Shown here piece by piece: positions 33,169 to 46,231 of a stretch of DNA of 64,000 nt. Both the position numbers and the translations under genes were made by a program. Within the stretch, counting starts at the first letter, position 1, and the number at the start of each line of letters is the position of its first letter. The notes under the pieces were generated by a model. That model worked only from the letters and a program-made list of their open reading frames with translations. It was not told the origin of the DNA and made no database searches. This stretch comes from Dactylorhiza incarnata (taxonomy: Eukaryota; Streptophyta; Magnoliopsida; Asparagales; Orchidaceae). The stretch lies in contig JAWHQI010000068.1 of assembly GCA_033032865.1 (NCBI GenBank), positions 6,634,001 to 6,698,000 on the forward strand, written 5' to 3'.

Positions 33169-35900
33169 TTATTTATTTGTTGATGGAGGCTTGAAGATGA
33201 TTTGTCTGTTTGGGTTTTCAGATTCTTTCTTGCTCATGTACAGATCCTGAGCTCCCAGAATGGTTTGAGATTTGACTTGAGGAACCACTTTTTCTGGGTG
33301 CTTTGCTAAGTATTCTTCAGCATTGAATACATTTTTGGATTTGTATTTTTCAAGTTCTTTGTTTCTGTAATCTAACATAGTTGTAATTTGAGAAAAATCT
33401 TCGCCTTCTGCTGTAGCTTTATTAATCTTGGCTATTGCAACAGATTCTTGGAATCTTGCCATTTGTGCTGTCCTTTCTTCTTCGGGATTGGGAAGAGAAG
33501 GGCTGAACTCAGAGATATTGTCTTGAGCATAAGAAAGATTTTGAGGGTTTTTGTTTCTGTGAGATGAGCCATCAGAAATATGAAGCTTGTAATCTGAAGA
33601 TATCAATCTTGAGGAGCCTGAGGGAGGTCTTGAAGACCTAGAACATTGAGAACCACTAGAACTAGCTGGTCTCTTAGATTGCTGGGAGGAGTATCTTGGA
33701 GAGGAGGAAGAGAATTTAGTTAAGCCAGCTGCACCTGCTGCTTGAGGAGGAGGAGGAGGAGGATGATTATACTTGACAGGTTTGTCAGAGTAATAACCAG
33801 TCTTCTTCATTTTCTTTCTCCTGTTTGCTTCATTTCTTGAGATCCTCATCCAAGCTGGAGCGTCCTTGGTGAGAGGAATATTATGCAGAATCTAGTATGG
33901 AATGTCATTGTTGGGATTGGGAGGATTAGGAGCAGCCTTTGACATATGCTTTGCTTTTCTCTTCTTTTATGATCTATCATCAGAATCATCAAAATCAGTG
34001 TCATCATCATCAGAATCAGATGATGAAAGATTATCATAAATAGCATCAATGAGTTTCAGGAATTTAGAAGTATCTTTCTCAGGATTTAGTTTTTCAACAA
34101 TGTCATTCTGAACTTGGACTGGAGGAGCTGGACTATCTTCAACAATTGGAACTTGAACTGGAAATTCAAAACTTTTGATAATTTCGTTCAATATATCTTT
34201 ACTTGCAGGAGCAGTATAAGGGACAATTGCCTTTGAATAGCCTTGGGGCTTTGGCAAATATGAGTAAATTGTATTGAAAACTGTATTGAATTTGGAAAGC
34301 AAATAAATAACATCTATAGAGGAATTAATAGAGATATTATTTATTTCTTCTACTACTGGAATAGTTGTATCTATCATATCTGTATCAGCCTGAACTGCTT
34401 CTGAACTGGCTTCTGTAATTGTTGGAGCTTCTTCACTAGATATCTCCTCCTGCCTGGTTTCAGGAATCCCTGAATCCAGGCCCCTTGAAGAAGGGACAGA
34501 AGTAGAGGAGGAAGGTAAAGAAGATAGTTTGGCAGAGAGGTCAGCAATGGCTTGAAGAACTGGAGCAAGCTTTGCATCCAGGAGATCATTTAGCCTTGGA
34601 GCAATATGGTGATATATCTGATCAGCAACAGCTTTAAAATCAATAAAAACAAGATCTTGATTGGGGTGAGAGGATGATGGAATGGTGGATGGGAATGCAA
34701 TGTTGGTAACTTGAGCTGTGGGTGAATGAATAAGACAATAATGGTGAATGGGTGAGTGAGGTGGAGAAAGAGCTGGAGGGATAGGAGATTGAGGTAGTGT
34801 AGGTGATTGAGAATCAATGTTGAGGGGAGAATGAATGTCATTGAGAGATGAAGGCTCTTCAGATGGGTGAGTCTGAAGAGTAGGAGAAGGAGAAGGGGGT
34901 GGAGAGTTGTGTGGAGAGAGGATTTCATCAAGATGAGTAATGGTAGCATCTGGAATGAAGGAAGAGGAGGGCTCATTATATTGAGTTGTCTGAATGAGGG
35001 GAGAAGATGGCAATGAGGAAGGGAAGTTTATGGGAGAGTTTGGAGGTGGGATGTCTTCAGAGGAAATGATTTGTGGAGGTGGGAGAGGAGGAGAAGAAAC
35101 AACTAGAGGAGCTTTTGGAAGGGTTAGGGAGTGACTGAGTCAGTCCTGGTATCTTCAGAAGCTTGCCTGGGGGCATCTGCCCTAGAATTCTTCTTGGGAA
35201 TTACCCTTTCCCATCTACCAAACAAAGCTGATATCAGCCTATTACTGGCATTGATAAAAAAAATTTGAGAGACCAGGAGGTCTGGATGCCTTTCCTCAAG
35301 GTAGATTCCTAGAATCCTACCATAACCAACGTTTGCCTTACTTAACTTCTTCCTGATTGATTCAAAAATGATCATACCCCAATTGATCTTCTTTTTCTAA
35401 ACCAAGGCCACCATCACCAAAAATTGGTGCCTTGTAATGTAGTCATGGGCAGAAGTTTTCCCTAGCAAAACCTTGCCTACTACATCAGACATAAACTTAT
35501 ACTCCACAGATAAGTTTTTCTTTAACAGGTGGTTAGGGTTTCTAGAGGAGTGACCCATTTTAGCTAAAGCTTCATTAAATTCACCAGAAGATATATCCAA
35601 ATCTTCATCTCCATTCACAAAACCAAAATATTTAGTTAAAATTTCAGAAGTAAGAATGACCTGATGTCCTGAGATTGTTCCTGATAATCCATCATTCTCT
35701 GGCTTTACTGTATAAGCCCATTCCTTAATTTCAGCCACTGGTAGTTTGATTCTGGTTGTCATCATCTTCTTTAGTTGTTGTTCTTCAAACAAGTGAAGAA
35801 TATCCAGAAAGACTTGGTCAGAAAGCTCGAAGGATTTGAAGTCAATGTCGAATCCAGCGTCGAACTTCATAGATGAAAGAACTGCTTGCGAAATCGCCAT
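33169..35900 (-). pseudogene. Copia-5 third ORF, decayed
   Basis: Start at ATG 35900, seven bases after CTCTTTTGCAG|GTACAA, a good splice-acceptor match. Frame 1 runs to about 35124 with one TAG near 35397; a shift near 35050-35120 moves to the frame 35013-33169, which has stops near 33967 and 33893. Parts in order: globular N-terminus of ~250 residues containing SAHDYITRHQ and KKKINWG, shared with Copia-4; long Pro/Ser/His-rich region (35010-34640); acidic Asp/Ser run; basic KKRKAK cluster (about 33951-33967); Pro6 run; Ser/Arg-rich tail. No membrane segment is visible. About 910 codons. Confidence 0.78.
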
Positions 35901-36089
35901 TTGTACCTGCAAAAGAGAGAGCGATCAAGTGCAAAGGGAACTGGAGGGAAAAGGGTTTCTGTAGGAGCAAGAATAAAATAAGATGAAATCTTTGAATATA
36001 TTGAGAGATCGGAGAAGGGCTCACACTTTCGTGGAGCAGGGTTCGGCTAAACCTAATAGAATCAGAAGTCGAAAAGACTTTGGGCTTCG

Positions 36090-36140
36090 CCTGACTGCGT
36101 TCGACGAAAAATTAATTTTCGTCGATCTCAGTTTGACGAT
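36090..36140 (-). promoter_or_regulatory. internal Copia-5 word array, part nearest third ORF
   Basis: GCGTTCGACGAAAA and TTTTCGTCGATCTC in about 45 bases, the same words as in the Copia-5 LTR U3. The array continues at 46107-46205; Gypsy-6 inserted inside it. It lies between pol and the third ORF. Confidence 0.6.
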
Positions 36141-37748
36141 TGATGCGTGTCGGCAAGTGCACCGGTCGCTGTCAAGTAATAAATGTGGAGAGTGGCCTCC
36201 CCGAATGTCGGTCTCTTGAGGAATGCAGGTTGGGTGAACGAGATGCGTAGCGTGACTCTTGTTACACTAACGAAACACACATGAAAAAGGGGGGTTTTGG
36301 TTGGTTTGTCCTAATCTTAGCAACAGTAAAAGAGATGCGGGTCGAAAGCACCGCTTCGCAAGGTGAGATGGATGCAACGGCCGCGATGCCGTGCTTCGTG
36401 AGGCGGATGGAGTGTGTTCTAGCGCGAAAGGGTGAGGGTCGTAAACACCTCTTCACAACCGTCGTTAGCTCTTGCTAACATGAAACAAACACCTTGCGTG
36501 CGTGTGCGAGTGAGTGAGTGAGAACGGAGTGAATCACAAGCAAACCATGAAGAACAACAAGGAAACATTCATTTCAACAAACATCACCATAATATTCGAG
36601 TTTACACGGTTCAACGAGTACAATGGAGGAAAGAGGAAAGAAATAACCGATGGTGAAGACTAGCGGCCGTTCACGGCCGGAATGGTAGGTTGTCGGGCTA
36701 CCTCCGGACTCGGGCGGACTATGCTTCCGGCGTAGAGAGCTGTCACGATCTCCCTACGTAGCTCCGTCGTCTTCGACTTTAGGTTCCTTCTTCTTCTCAC
36801 CGGACGGAATGAGAGAATGGTTGCTTGGAGGCTTGCGGACGATGGAGAACACTCACGGCCAATGGAGGAAGTCTTGGAATGGGTAGAGGAAGCTTCCCCT
36901 TGCGTAAAAGATGAAGTGGAGGCGTCCCACGGTGGAGGTCGGCGGCGTACGGAACAGGAACTCCGCTCCCGGCGGCTAAAATTACCCTAAAAATCGCAAC
37001 AGACGTTTAAATAGGCGCTGGAATAAATACTGCGCATGGTCATTGGCGCACGACCAGTGGTCGTTCGCACTGGAATTCTGCGATCGTGCGCACTGCCTGG
37101 GTGGAACCTACAAGATACGAAATTATAAAATAAAATGTTCGCACGACCAGTGGCGCACGACCGGTGGTCGTGCGCACTATCGTCGGTGGTCGTGCGCATT
37201 AGATGAAACAGAACTCATAAAATAAACGTTAAGTGCGCACGGACAGTGGCGCATGACCGGTGGTCGTGCGCACTGGAGTTGATGGTAGTGCGCACTTCAG
37301 CAAACAGAACTCAGAAATTTAATGGCAAATGCGCACGAGCAGTGGCGCACGACTGGTGGTCGTGCGCGCTGGCATTGGTGGGCGTGCGCACTGCACCAAA
37401 CAGAACTCGTGAAAAGAAGGTTAAGTGCACACGATCAGTGGCGCACGACCAGTGGTCGTGCGCAATAGAACCGGCGATCGTGCGCAGTGTTCCTGTGCAG
37501 AATTGCACCGGGAACACTTGCACGACTCCTATTCCAGCACAACCACAGATCTAGACACTGAAAGTGGCACTTGACAGCACATGAATACTACTAATGACAA
37601 TAAGAACGAAAATCACACCAAAGTGGGCCTAGATGTGCACCTAGCATGGATTATCAAATATAAGCTATAACAAGGCTATAGTGCGGTGAATTGACTAAAT
37701 AACGGCCCGGATGAGTACATAAATGTGTATATGATCAGGACTCATCAC
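36141..37748 (-). repeat. Gypsy-6 3' LTR
   Basis: Plus-strand TGATGCGTGT...CTCATCA; minus-strand start TGATGAGTCC. A TATTTAAA box on the minus strand near 37003-37012 lies directly downstream of the word array at 37041-37530. The polypurine tract GTCTGGGGGTG abuts the LTR at about 37749-37759. Confidence 0.95.
37041..37530 (-). repeat. ~97-bp tandem repeat with palindromic core in Gypsy-6 LTR
   Basis: Five units start near 37048, 37144, 37242, 37340 and 37437. Each contains GCGCACGACC, three bases, then GGTCGTGCGC (a hairpin with variants), a second CGTGCGCA about 30 bases on, and an AACAGAACTC spacer in most units. The same set is in the 5' LTR at about 45400-45889. Confidence 0.9.
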
Positions 37749-39535
37749 ACCCCCAGACTAAACTGTTTGCGCGTCCCGAGCAAACAAATCAGGCAGAGTA
37801 TGAAAACGATAATTAACATAGAGAATTACACAAGGGAGTACGGTGCGAAGTAACATATGCATGCGAGTAGAGATTCTAGCAGAAGGAGATTCTAACTGTG
37901 CTAACTAATTTACATGAGTATTAAAGTGTAAGTAAAGATTTAGTTATACTCAGCTGGAGAATTATGAAGAATTTGACGATCATGCCCGGTGTGAAAGTGA
38001 CAAGATATTGAGGCGGGTGTTGCAAAAGATCGGGGCTTAGGAATAACTCCGCTGAAATCCATCAACGTCGTGAACCATACGTTTGCCCGGTCACACTCTC
38101 TCCACGGCGCTAGCAAACTCGCAAATCAAATCAGTAGGACTTATAGGATTAAAATGGGGCTTAGGTTACGGTATGATATTCAAAGTTAAACACGGCGGCT
38201 ACGCAACCCAAGTGAGCTAACGGAACGCTGCACCACGCAAGACCAACAACTATGCTCGTGTGACACACCCCCAGACTTATCATGAAAACCAGGTGTGCAC
38301 ACGGCCTACTTCACAAATACCAACAGATTGTCTTTTTTTTAGCTCGGAAGGATTTTTTTCAAAATACTCTCTTTTTTTCTTTTAACATATTTTACTTCTT
38401 TTATGTAACCTCCGGTTGGTTCAAAATCAGCAGATAGACTTTATTTTCTCTTCATAACACAAAGATTCCACACACCACACAAGTTGAGAATTATGAGCGT
38501 AGTTTAAAACAATTTGGTCGCGGGGGTAGGATAGGCTTCAGGCTTTGGTTGATGAAGAGGAGCTGAACAAAGGATTGGTAGGCACAAATTTGGCTTGCAA
38601 CGGTGAACGAAATGGAAATGGAATAACAAAGCTCAAACTAGCCAAAGGGTGGCCTACATCATGTTTAACTCGACGAGTCGCTCTCACCCATGCTTCGAGA
38701 GTCGCTTGGGGCAAGTTCTTAGCCCACAAGAAAGGTAAACCTTCCTCCCGACTCGAGCAACACACGACTAGTAATCGCACACACACAACACCGGGTTATC
38801 GTCAATTTCATTCAAATTCACCAATTGAGTATAACAAATCTAAATCTACGCAGAAATACTAAACATAAATTAGATGCATAGAGAAAATCTAGTTCTACTC
38901 AAATTCTACCATAACATGCGAAGTGACTAGAACACTACATGAGTCAACATCGCACTCCAAATAATAATTCCTATGTTAACAACCTATTTCATACTCCAAC
39001 CAAGATAGTTTACAACGGAACAACAACAAAAAGATAAGCGCGCACTCAAGTGGGTGAAATGGTGTGTGAAACATGGAAAACAACGATAATGATAAGATAA
39101 ATAAGAATCAACCTTCTAGTATGCAGTGCAACTCGTGCACAGTGGATAACAACAACCGCTCCCCCAGACTTAGTCTAAACAATATATCTAGCAATTGGAA
39201 GCAAAAAGAGGGGAGGAAGTGTTACCCAATGCTCAGAATTGAGCATACCAGATGATCGGCGTTTATGATCAAGAATAGTCCGCAGCATCCGCACCATCAA
39301 ACACAAAACCTGCAAGCACAAACTCAAAACAACAAATATGCAAAAGCTAAACTAAAAGAAGTTAGATAAAAAACTACAAAATCAGGGAATCTGGGCTGTC
39401 TCCCAGTAGCGCTTTCATTTAACGTCCTTAAGCTGGACCAAATACCTGTATTAGCAGTGTTTAAAGAGTGCAAAACTTAAAAAGAGGAGTTCTCAAAAAT
39501 AGAGTTTCGCAAAAATAAGAAACAAGAAGGGAAAA
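37749..39535 (-). other. Gypsy-6 3' non-coding region
   Basis: 1.8 kb between pol stop and LTR, where Athila elements may carry an envelope-like ORF; none is visible (only frames under ~105 codons). GAAAGCGCTACTGGGAGAC on the minus strand near 39396-39415 is a sequence commonly seen just after pol in this Gypsy group. Confidence 0.7.
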
Positions 39536-42413
39536 TCAGCTGCCGGTGCTTGTATGATGTCCATCTCCCAATGTCAGCAACTGACACTCCTTGTTTATAG
39601 TGGCGCCATCGTATAACTTCAGCCGATGTCCATTGACCTTAAACTGGTCCCCCTTATCTCCAGATATTTCTATGGCACCGAAGGGGGAGACATCGGTCAC
39701 GGAGAAAGGACCACTCCACCTCGATTTTAACTTCCCTGGGAAGAGGCGGAGACGAGAGTTGTAGAGCAGCACTTGGTCCCCAATTTTGAACTCCTTAGGA
39801 ATGATATGCCGATCGTGCCATTTCTTCGTTTTCTCCTTGTAGATACCAGCGTTTTCATAAGCGAAATGACGGAGCTCCTCTAACTCATTGAGTTGGGAAC
39901 GACGCACCTCGGCCGCGGCTCCAATGTCCATGTTCAACAGTTTGGTTGCCCATAATGCTTTATGCTCCAGCTCCACAGGGAGGTGGCATGCCTTGCCATA
40001 GACCAATTGAAACGGAGTCATGCCGATGGGTGTTTTGAACGCAGTCCGGTAAGCCCATAATGCATCATCGACCTTTTTAGCCCACTCCTTCCTATTTGAG
40101 TGTATTGATTTCTCAATTATTCGCTTGAGCTCGCGGTTGGAAACTTCGACTTGCCCGCATGTTTGAGGGTGGTATGCCAAAGAAATCTTATGATGGACCC
40201 CAAACTTTTTCATTAGCTGCACAAACTGCTTATTGCAAAAATGACTACCGCCGTCGCTGATGATAGTTCTCGGCGTCCCAAACCTGGAGAAGATATTCTT
40301 GTGGATAAAATGGAGCGCTGTGTTGGCATCATTCGTGGCAACCGCCTCAGCTTCCACCCATTTTGAGACATAATCAACTGCCACAATAATGTAATGCTTA
40401 CCATGAGACATCGGGAAGGGACCCATGAAGTCTATTCCCCAGACATCAAAGGGTTCGCAGACCAGCATGTTATTAAGGGGCATCTCGTCACGCCGGGAAA
40501 TATTTCCGGTCCTCTGGCATTCATCGCACTTGGTAACATAGGCATGGGCGTCCCGGAAGAGGGTCGGCCAAAACAATCCACATTGCAGGATTTTTCGTGC
40601 TGTTCGAACGGCCCCGAAGTGCCCACCAGCTTCTCTGTCATGGCAGTGCTGTAATATAGAATGAAACTCAGCTTCCGGAATGCAACGCCTAATAGTCCCA
40701 TTGCTGCACGTGTGGAATAAGAGCGGATCTTCCCAAAAATAGTATTTTGAGTCAGAGGCAAGCTTCCATCTTTGCTGAGGAGACAGACTCGGGGAGAACG
40801 TTTTGCAAGCCAAGTAATTAGCAATATCTGCATACCAAGGTGCGGTTGGGGGGGACGTAGTAATTGCGAATAACTTTTCATCCGGGAAATAGTCGTCTGT
40901 TTCCTCCACAACGCTGTTGGGAGTGTCGTACTCCAAACGCGAGAGATGATCAGCAATCACATTCTCCACCCCCTTCTTGTCTTTGATTTCCAGATTGTAT
41001 TCCTGCAAAAGTAAAATCCAACGAATCAGACGCGATTTGGATTCTTTCTTACTGAAAAGATACCTGAGAGCGGCGTGGTCTGTGTACACGATCACTTCGG
41101 AAAGTACCAAATATGAGTGAAACTTTTTAAAGGCGAAGACCACGGCTAGCATTTCTTTCTCCGTGGTGGTATAATTTGCTTGTGCGCTGTTGAGAGTTCG
41201 ACTGGCATACGCAATAGTGTGAAAGGTCTTATCTTTCTTTTGACCGAGCACAGCACCTACGGCCACATCACTTGCGTCGCACATGATAATAAAAGGTAAA
41301 GTCCAGTTGGGTGCCACCAAAATTGGGGCTGAGATGAGTTGTCCCCGTAAAGTTTTGAAGGCTTGCATGCATGCTTCATCGAAGTGGAAGGGGACGTCCT
41401 TAACCAGCAGGCGAGATAAGGGCTTTGAAATGGAGGAAAAGTCCTTGATGATCCTTCGATAGAAGCCCACATGACCAAGAAAACTTCGAATGCCTTTCAC
41501 TGACATGGGTGGAGGGAGGTTTCTGATGACACTTACCTTCGCTTGATCTACTTCGAGCCCTTTGCGGGAAACTTTATGCCCCAACACAATTCCTTCGCGC
41601 ACCATAAAGTGGCATTTCTCCCAGTTCAAGACAAGATTGGTGTCTTCACACCGCTTCAAGGTCTTGGCCAAATTCGTCAGGCAAATGTCGAAGCTACTGC
41701 CAAATAGAGTAAAATCATCCATGAAGACTTCGAGGAAATCCCCCACCATGTCAGCAAAAATAGCGAGCATACAACGTTGGAAGGTTGCGGGGGCATTACA
41801 CAGTCCGAATGGCATTCTTTTGAACGCGAAGGTACCGGAGGGACATGTGAATGTCGTCTTGTCTTGATCAGATGGGTCAATTAAAATCTGATTGTACCCA
41901 GAGTACCCATCCAAAAAATAGTAGTAATCCTGCCCCGCTAACTTTTCTAGCATCTGATCAATAAAGGGGAGCGGGAAATGGTCCTTGCGCGTCGCATCGT
42001 TCAGCTTGCGATAGTCGATGCAGACTCTCCACCCGGTGATCATTCGGGTCGGTAGCAGCTCGTTCTTTTCATTGGCAACGACAGTAATCCCTCCCTTCTT
42101 CGGTACCACCTGGACTGGACTGACCCATTTGCTATCGCTGATTGGGTAAATGATGCCAGCGTCTAAAAGCTTTATCACTTCAGCCTTTACTACCTCTTGC
42201 ATTTTCGGGTTCAGCTGCCTTTGGGGCTGTGCTGTCGGTTTGTACTGATCTTCAAGGAGGATCTTATGCATGCAGACCGTGGGGCTGATTCCCTTAATGT
42301 CAGCAAGAGAACGTCCGAAGACCTTGTGGTACCTTCTCAGCACGCCCACTAATGCAGTTTCGTTGGCGGCGGACAGGGCTGCGGAAATAATCACCGGATG
42401 TGTGTTTTTTTTT
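39536..42413 (-). pseudogene. pol: Gypsy-6 pol (RT, RNase H, integrase)
   Basis: Open for 952 codons from 42394 to 39536. Reverse transcriptase: LDGYSG (D162) and FMDD (224-227). RNase H: CDAS (D373), TEKEML (E412) and YTDH (D439). Integrase: HHCC zinc region (about 584-625), catalytic D655 (GIDFMGPF), D714 (SDGGSHF), E750 (GQVEVSN), D,D35E spacing. C-terminal LKSRWSGPF region present; no chromodomain. Upstream, the frame is cut from protease by a one-base change in a run of nine A (minus strand, 42405-42413). Otherwise undamaged; with ~1.4% LTR divergence it was recently mobile. Confidence 0.95.
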
Positions 42414-44306
42414 CAAGAAACACGTACTTTAGAGAATCCGGAAGTTGTTTGAGAGCCGGACATGGGTTTGGATTAGCCGAATCATTGGAGGGCTCTCCGC
42501 TTGAATGTGACAAATCAGGGTGATTTGAGTGTGCACCCTCTTCTTCCTCGTCTTCGTGCTGCCAGCACACCTCGCGGTCATCCAACTCCACATCGTTCTG
42601 ACCATCGAATTCTTCAAGCGCCTCTGCTGGTTCACACTCTGTAATTTCAAAGAGTTGCGACGGGCTGTGGACGTTGAAAGATATAGCATCCTCCCCCAGT
42701 CTTAGTGTGAGCTCCCCCTGCTCCACATTAATAATAGCACGAGCAGTAGCGAGAAAGGGCCGCCCCAAGATAATGGGAACATTTGTATCGACCTTCATGT
42801 CGAGAATGATAAAATCAGCTGGAAAGGTGAGACCGTTTACAACTATTGTGAGGTCCTCGACGATTCCCGACGGCTTCTTGATCGACCGATCAGCAAGCTG
42901 CAGCATTACCTAAGTTGGCTTCAAGATCCCAGCACCAAGTTCACGAAAGATAGAGAGCGGCATCAAGTTGATTGATGCCCCCAAATCACAGAGTGCCTGG
43001 CTGAAACGGTGATGGACGATCCTGCAGGGAATCGTAAAACTGCCCGGATCCTTGCACTTAGTGGGCATATTGGAAATGATGGCGGAGCACTCCTTGGTGA
43101 GGTCGATAGTTTTGAGACCCTTCAACTGCTTCCGCTTTGAGATCAAATCTTTCAAAAATTTGGAGTAGCCCGGCATTTGAGAGATAGCTTCAATCAGTGG
43201 TATGCTCACTTGCACTCCTTTCATTATTTCCAAAAATCTGCGGAATTGCTTCTCGGATTTCTCGTTTCGCAGCCTGTGGGGGAATGGGGGGTGAACAGCA
43301 CTTTTCGAGGTTTGTGCCTCGCTCACGGGATGCGGCTCAATATGAATCTGAGTCAGCTTCTCGGGAGTGTCTTCATTATGCTTGTCAGTGGAACACGCAA
43401 GAGGTTCCTGTCGAGGAGGATTGTCTACACTTCTCCCACTTCTCAATCGCATGGTGTTCACTGACTCAGGATGATGACTTGCAAGCCCAGAAACGACATC
43501 GGACAGAGTCCCTATAGTAGAGCGAAGCTGTTGGATTGCGGCCGATTGGTCATTCATTTTGTTCAATACCCCGACCACCAAAGTTGCTAACTGTTCTGGT
43601 TGCTCTGGCGGCGAAAAATCCGCTGCTCCTTTGAATGTCACGGCATTAACTGCAGCAGTACTTGGGGAGCGAATGATATGACTCCAGTGCTGACTGGTGT
43701 GAGCAACATTCACGACCACTTCCCACGCGTCTTTCCCCGATTTATTAAACAGGGCCCCTCCAGCTGCCATATCAAATAGAAGACGGAAATTATCCCGCAC
43801 TCCGAAATAAAAATCTGAATTAAGAAAGCTTCTGAAAGATCTTCACGGTAGCATCCCCTATGCAAGGATTGGAAACGCTCCCAAGCATCAACTAACGTCT
43901 CCTCCTTCCCCTGTCCAAAGGTTACAAGTTCCCTGTACTTGTCCAAGGCTTGGGTACGATGTTGAAACTCTTGCAAAAATCTCCCTTCGAATTGTTTCCA
44001 TGTGATCACCTCTCTTTTCCGGATATCCCAATACCAGCTTTTGGCTTTTTTATGCACGGAGAATGAAAATGCCAGAATCTTTTGCAGGTCGTTTTCAACT
44101 CCACTGAATACACATGTGTAATAGATTGCTAAAAAGTCCTGCATGTGTTGCACCGCATCTTCATGCTCATCCCCGCTGAACTTGCAGTTCCCAGAACTGT
44201 ACTCAATGACGTCGGGGGAGATCCCGAAGTCATGATTGTTTCTTTCTGCTTGATCCCTTAAATCATTTAAGCTTCCCTGATAGATGCATTCCTGAATGGA
44301 GGTCAT
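42391..44306 (-). pseudogene. gag: Gypsy-6 gag and protease, light damage
   Basis: ATG 44306 (MTSIQECIYQ). A retrotransposon capsid domain with WYWDIRKREVITWKQFEGRFLQEF is followed by a frameshift near 43815-43840, then FRLLFDMAAGGALF and the linker. The protease region has ALCDLGASINLMPLS and, after an in-frame TAG at 42907-42909, LQLADRSIKKPSGIVED and ILGRPFLAT. The catalytic motif reads D-L-G, usual for Athila. It ends next to the A-run frameshift into pol. No CCHC knuckle seen, which is common in Athila gag. Confidence 0.88.
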
Positions 44307-44475
44307 GCTGCGACTACTTGCAAACAAAACGATTAGCGAACGATGGAAAAGGCAAAAGTAATCAGAAGCGTGAATCGAAAAGAAACGGAGAGACCAGGGG
44401 TGAACAAGAGAGGTGAAAGAAAAGAAAATTCTCGTGCAACAAATCTTCACGCAGACGAATTCATAACGTCTGCAT

Positions 44476-44493
44476 TCCCCGGCAACGGCGCCA
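44476..44493 (-). other. Gypsy-6 primer binding site
   Basis: Minus strand TGGCGCCGTTGCCGGGGA, complementary to the 3' end of a tRNA-Asp as in Athila elements; six bases from the LTR end. Confidence 0.85.
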
Positions 44494-44499
44494 AAAACT

Positions 44500-46106
44500 T
44501 GATGCGTGTCGGCAAGTGCACCGGTCGCTGTCAAGTAATAAATGTGGAGAGTGGCCTCCCCGAATGTCGGTCTCTTGAGGAATGCAGGTTGGGTGAACGA
44601 GATGCGTAGCGTGACTCTTGTTACACTAACGAAACACACATGAAAAAGGGGGTTTTTGGTTGGTTTGTCCTAATCTTAGCAACAGTAAAAGAGATGCGGG
44701 TCGAAAGCACCGCTTCGCAAGGTGAGATGGATGCAACGGCCGCGATGCCGTGCTTCGTGAGGCGGATGGAGTGTGTTCTAGCGCGAAAGGGTGAGGGTCG
44801 TAAACACCTCTTCACAACCGTCGTTAGCTCTTGCTAACATGGAACAAACACCTTGCGTGCGTGTGCGAGTGAGTGAGTGAGAATGGAGTGAATCACAAGC
44901 AAACCATGAAGAACAACAAGGAAACATTCATTTCAACAAACATCACCATAATATTCGAGTTTACACGGTTCAACGAGTACAATGGAGGAAAGAGGAAAGA
45001 AATAACCGATGGTGAAGACTAGCGGCCGTTCATGGCCGGAATGGTAGGTTGTCGGGCTACCTCCGGACTCGGGCGGACTATGCTTCCGGCGTAGAGAGCT
45101 GTCACGATCTCCCTACGTAGCTCCGTCGTCTTCGACTTCAGGTTCCTTCTTCTTCTCACCGGGCGGAATGAGAGAATGGTTGCTTGGAGGCTTGCGGACG
45201 ATGGAGAACACTCACGGCCAATGGAGGAAGTCTTGGAATGGGTAGAGGAAGCTTCCCCTTGCGTAAAAGATGAAGTGGAGGCGTCCCACGGTGGAGGTCG
45301 GCGGCGTACGGAACAGGAACTCCGCTCCCGGCGGCTAAAATTACCCTAAAAATCGCAACAGGCGTTTAAATAGGCGCTGGAATAAATACTGCGCACGGTC
45401 ATTGGCGCACGACCAGTGTTCGTGCGCACTGGAATTCTGCGATCGTGCGCACTGCCTGGGTGGAACCTGCAAGATACGAAATTATAAAATAAAATGTTCG
45501 CACGACCAGTGGCGCACGACCAGTGGTCGTGCGCACTATCGTCGGTGGTCGTGCGCATTAGATGAAACAGAACTCATAAAATAAACGTTAAGTGCGCACG
45601 GACAGTGGCGCACGACCGGTGGTCGTGCGCACTGGAGTTGATGGTCGTGCGTACTTCAGCAAACAGAACTCAGAAATTTAATGGCAAATGCGCACGAGCA
45701 GTGGCGCACGACCGGTGGTCGTGCGCGCTGGCATTGGTGGGCGTGCGCACTGCACCAAACAGAACTCGTGAAAAGAAGGTTAAGTGCACACGATCAGTGG
45801 CGCACGACCAGTGGTCGTGTGCAATAGAACCGGCGATCGTGCGCAGTGTTCCTGTGCAGAATTGCACCGGGAACACTTGCACGACTCCTATTCCAGCACA
45901 ACCACAGATCTAGCCACTGAAAGTGGCACTTGACAGCACATGAATACTACTAATGACAATAAGCACGAAAATCACACCAAAGTGGGCCTAGATGTGCACC
46001 TAGCATGGATTATCAAATATAAGATATAACAAGGCTATAGTGCGGTGAATTGACTAAATAATGGCCCGGATGAGTCCATAAATGTGTATATGATCAGGAC
46101 TCATCA
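44500..46106 (-). repeat. Gypsy-6 5' LTR
   Basis: 1607 bases, same features as the 3' LTR. Flanked by ACGAT. On the minus strand it drives gag-pol. Confidence 0.95.
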
Positions 46107-46205
46107 ACGATCGCGCTTGTCTTTGTCGATCCTGACTTATTAAGTACTGTCGATCTCCGTTCGACGAAAGATAGCATTTCGTCGTTCTCTGTTCGACGAA
46201 ATGAG
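46107..46205 (-). promoter_or_regulatory. internal Copia-5 word array, part nearest pol
   Basis: TGTCGATCTCCGTTCGACGA, TTTCGTCGTTCTC and CTGTTCGACGAAATG in about 60 bases, the TTCGTCGAA-type words of the Copia-5 LTR. Together with 36090-36140 it forms one array of about 130 bases in the undisrupted element. Confidence 0.6.
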
Positions 46206-46231
46206 AGGATAAATAGAAAATTTAATTTTTA

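Larger units (their letters stand above)
36141..46106 (-). mobile_element. Gypsy-6, Athila-like Ty3/Gypsy retrotransposon
   Basis: Perfect target duplication ACGAT (36136-36140, 46107-46111). LTRs of about 1608 bases differ at about 22 places (~1.4%). Minus-strand interior: tRNA-Asp-type primer site, gag, retropepsin, RT-RNase H-integrase. About 9.97 kb. Lineage is judged from the primer site, the protease LGAS...LQLADRS region and RT motifs such as [13 protein letters not shown], all close to plant Athila elements. No envelope-like ORF. Confidence 0.95.

Noticed and set aside
36262..45913. Small Arg/His/Cys frames repeated in both Gypsy-6 LTRs
   Set aside because: They are reading frames through the CG-rich tandem repeat and are identical in both LTRs because the LTRs are copies.
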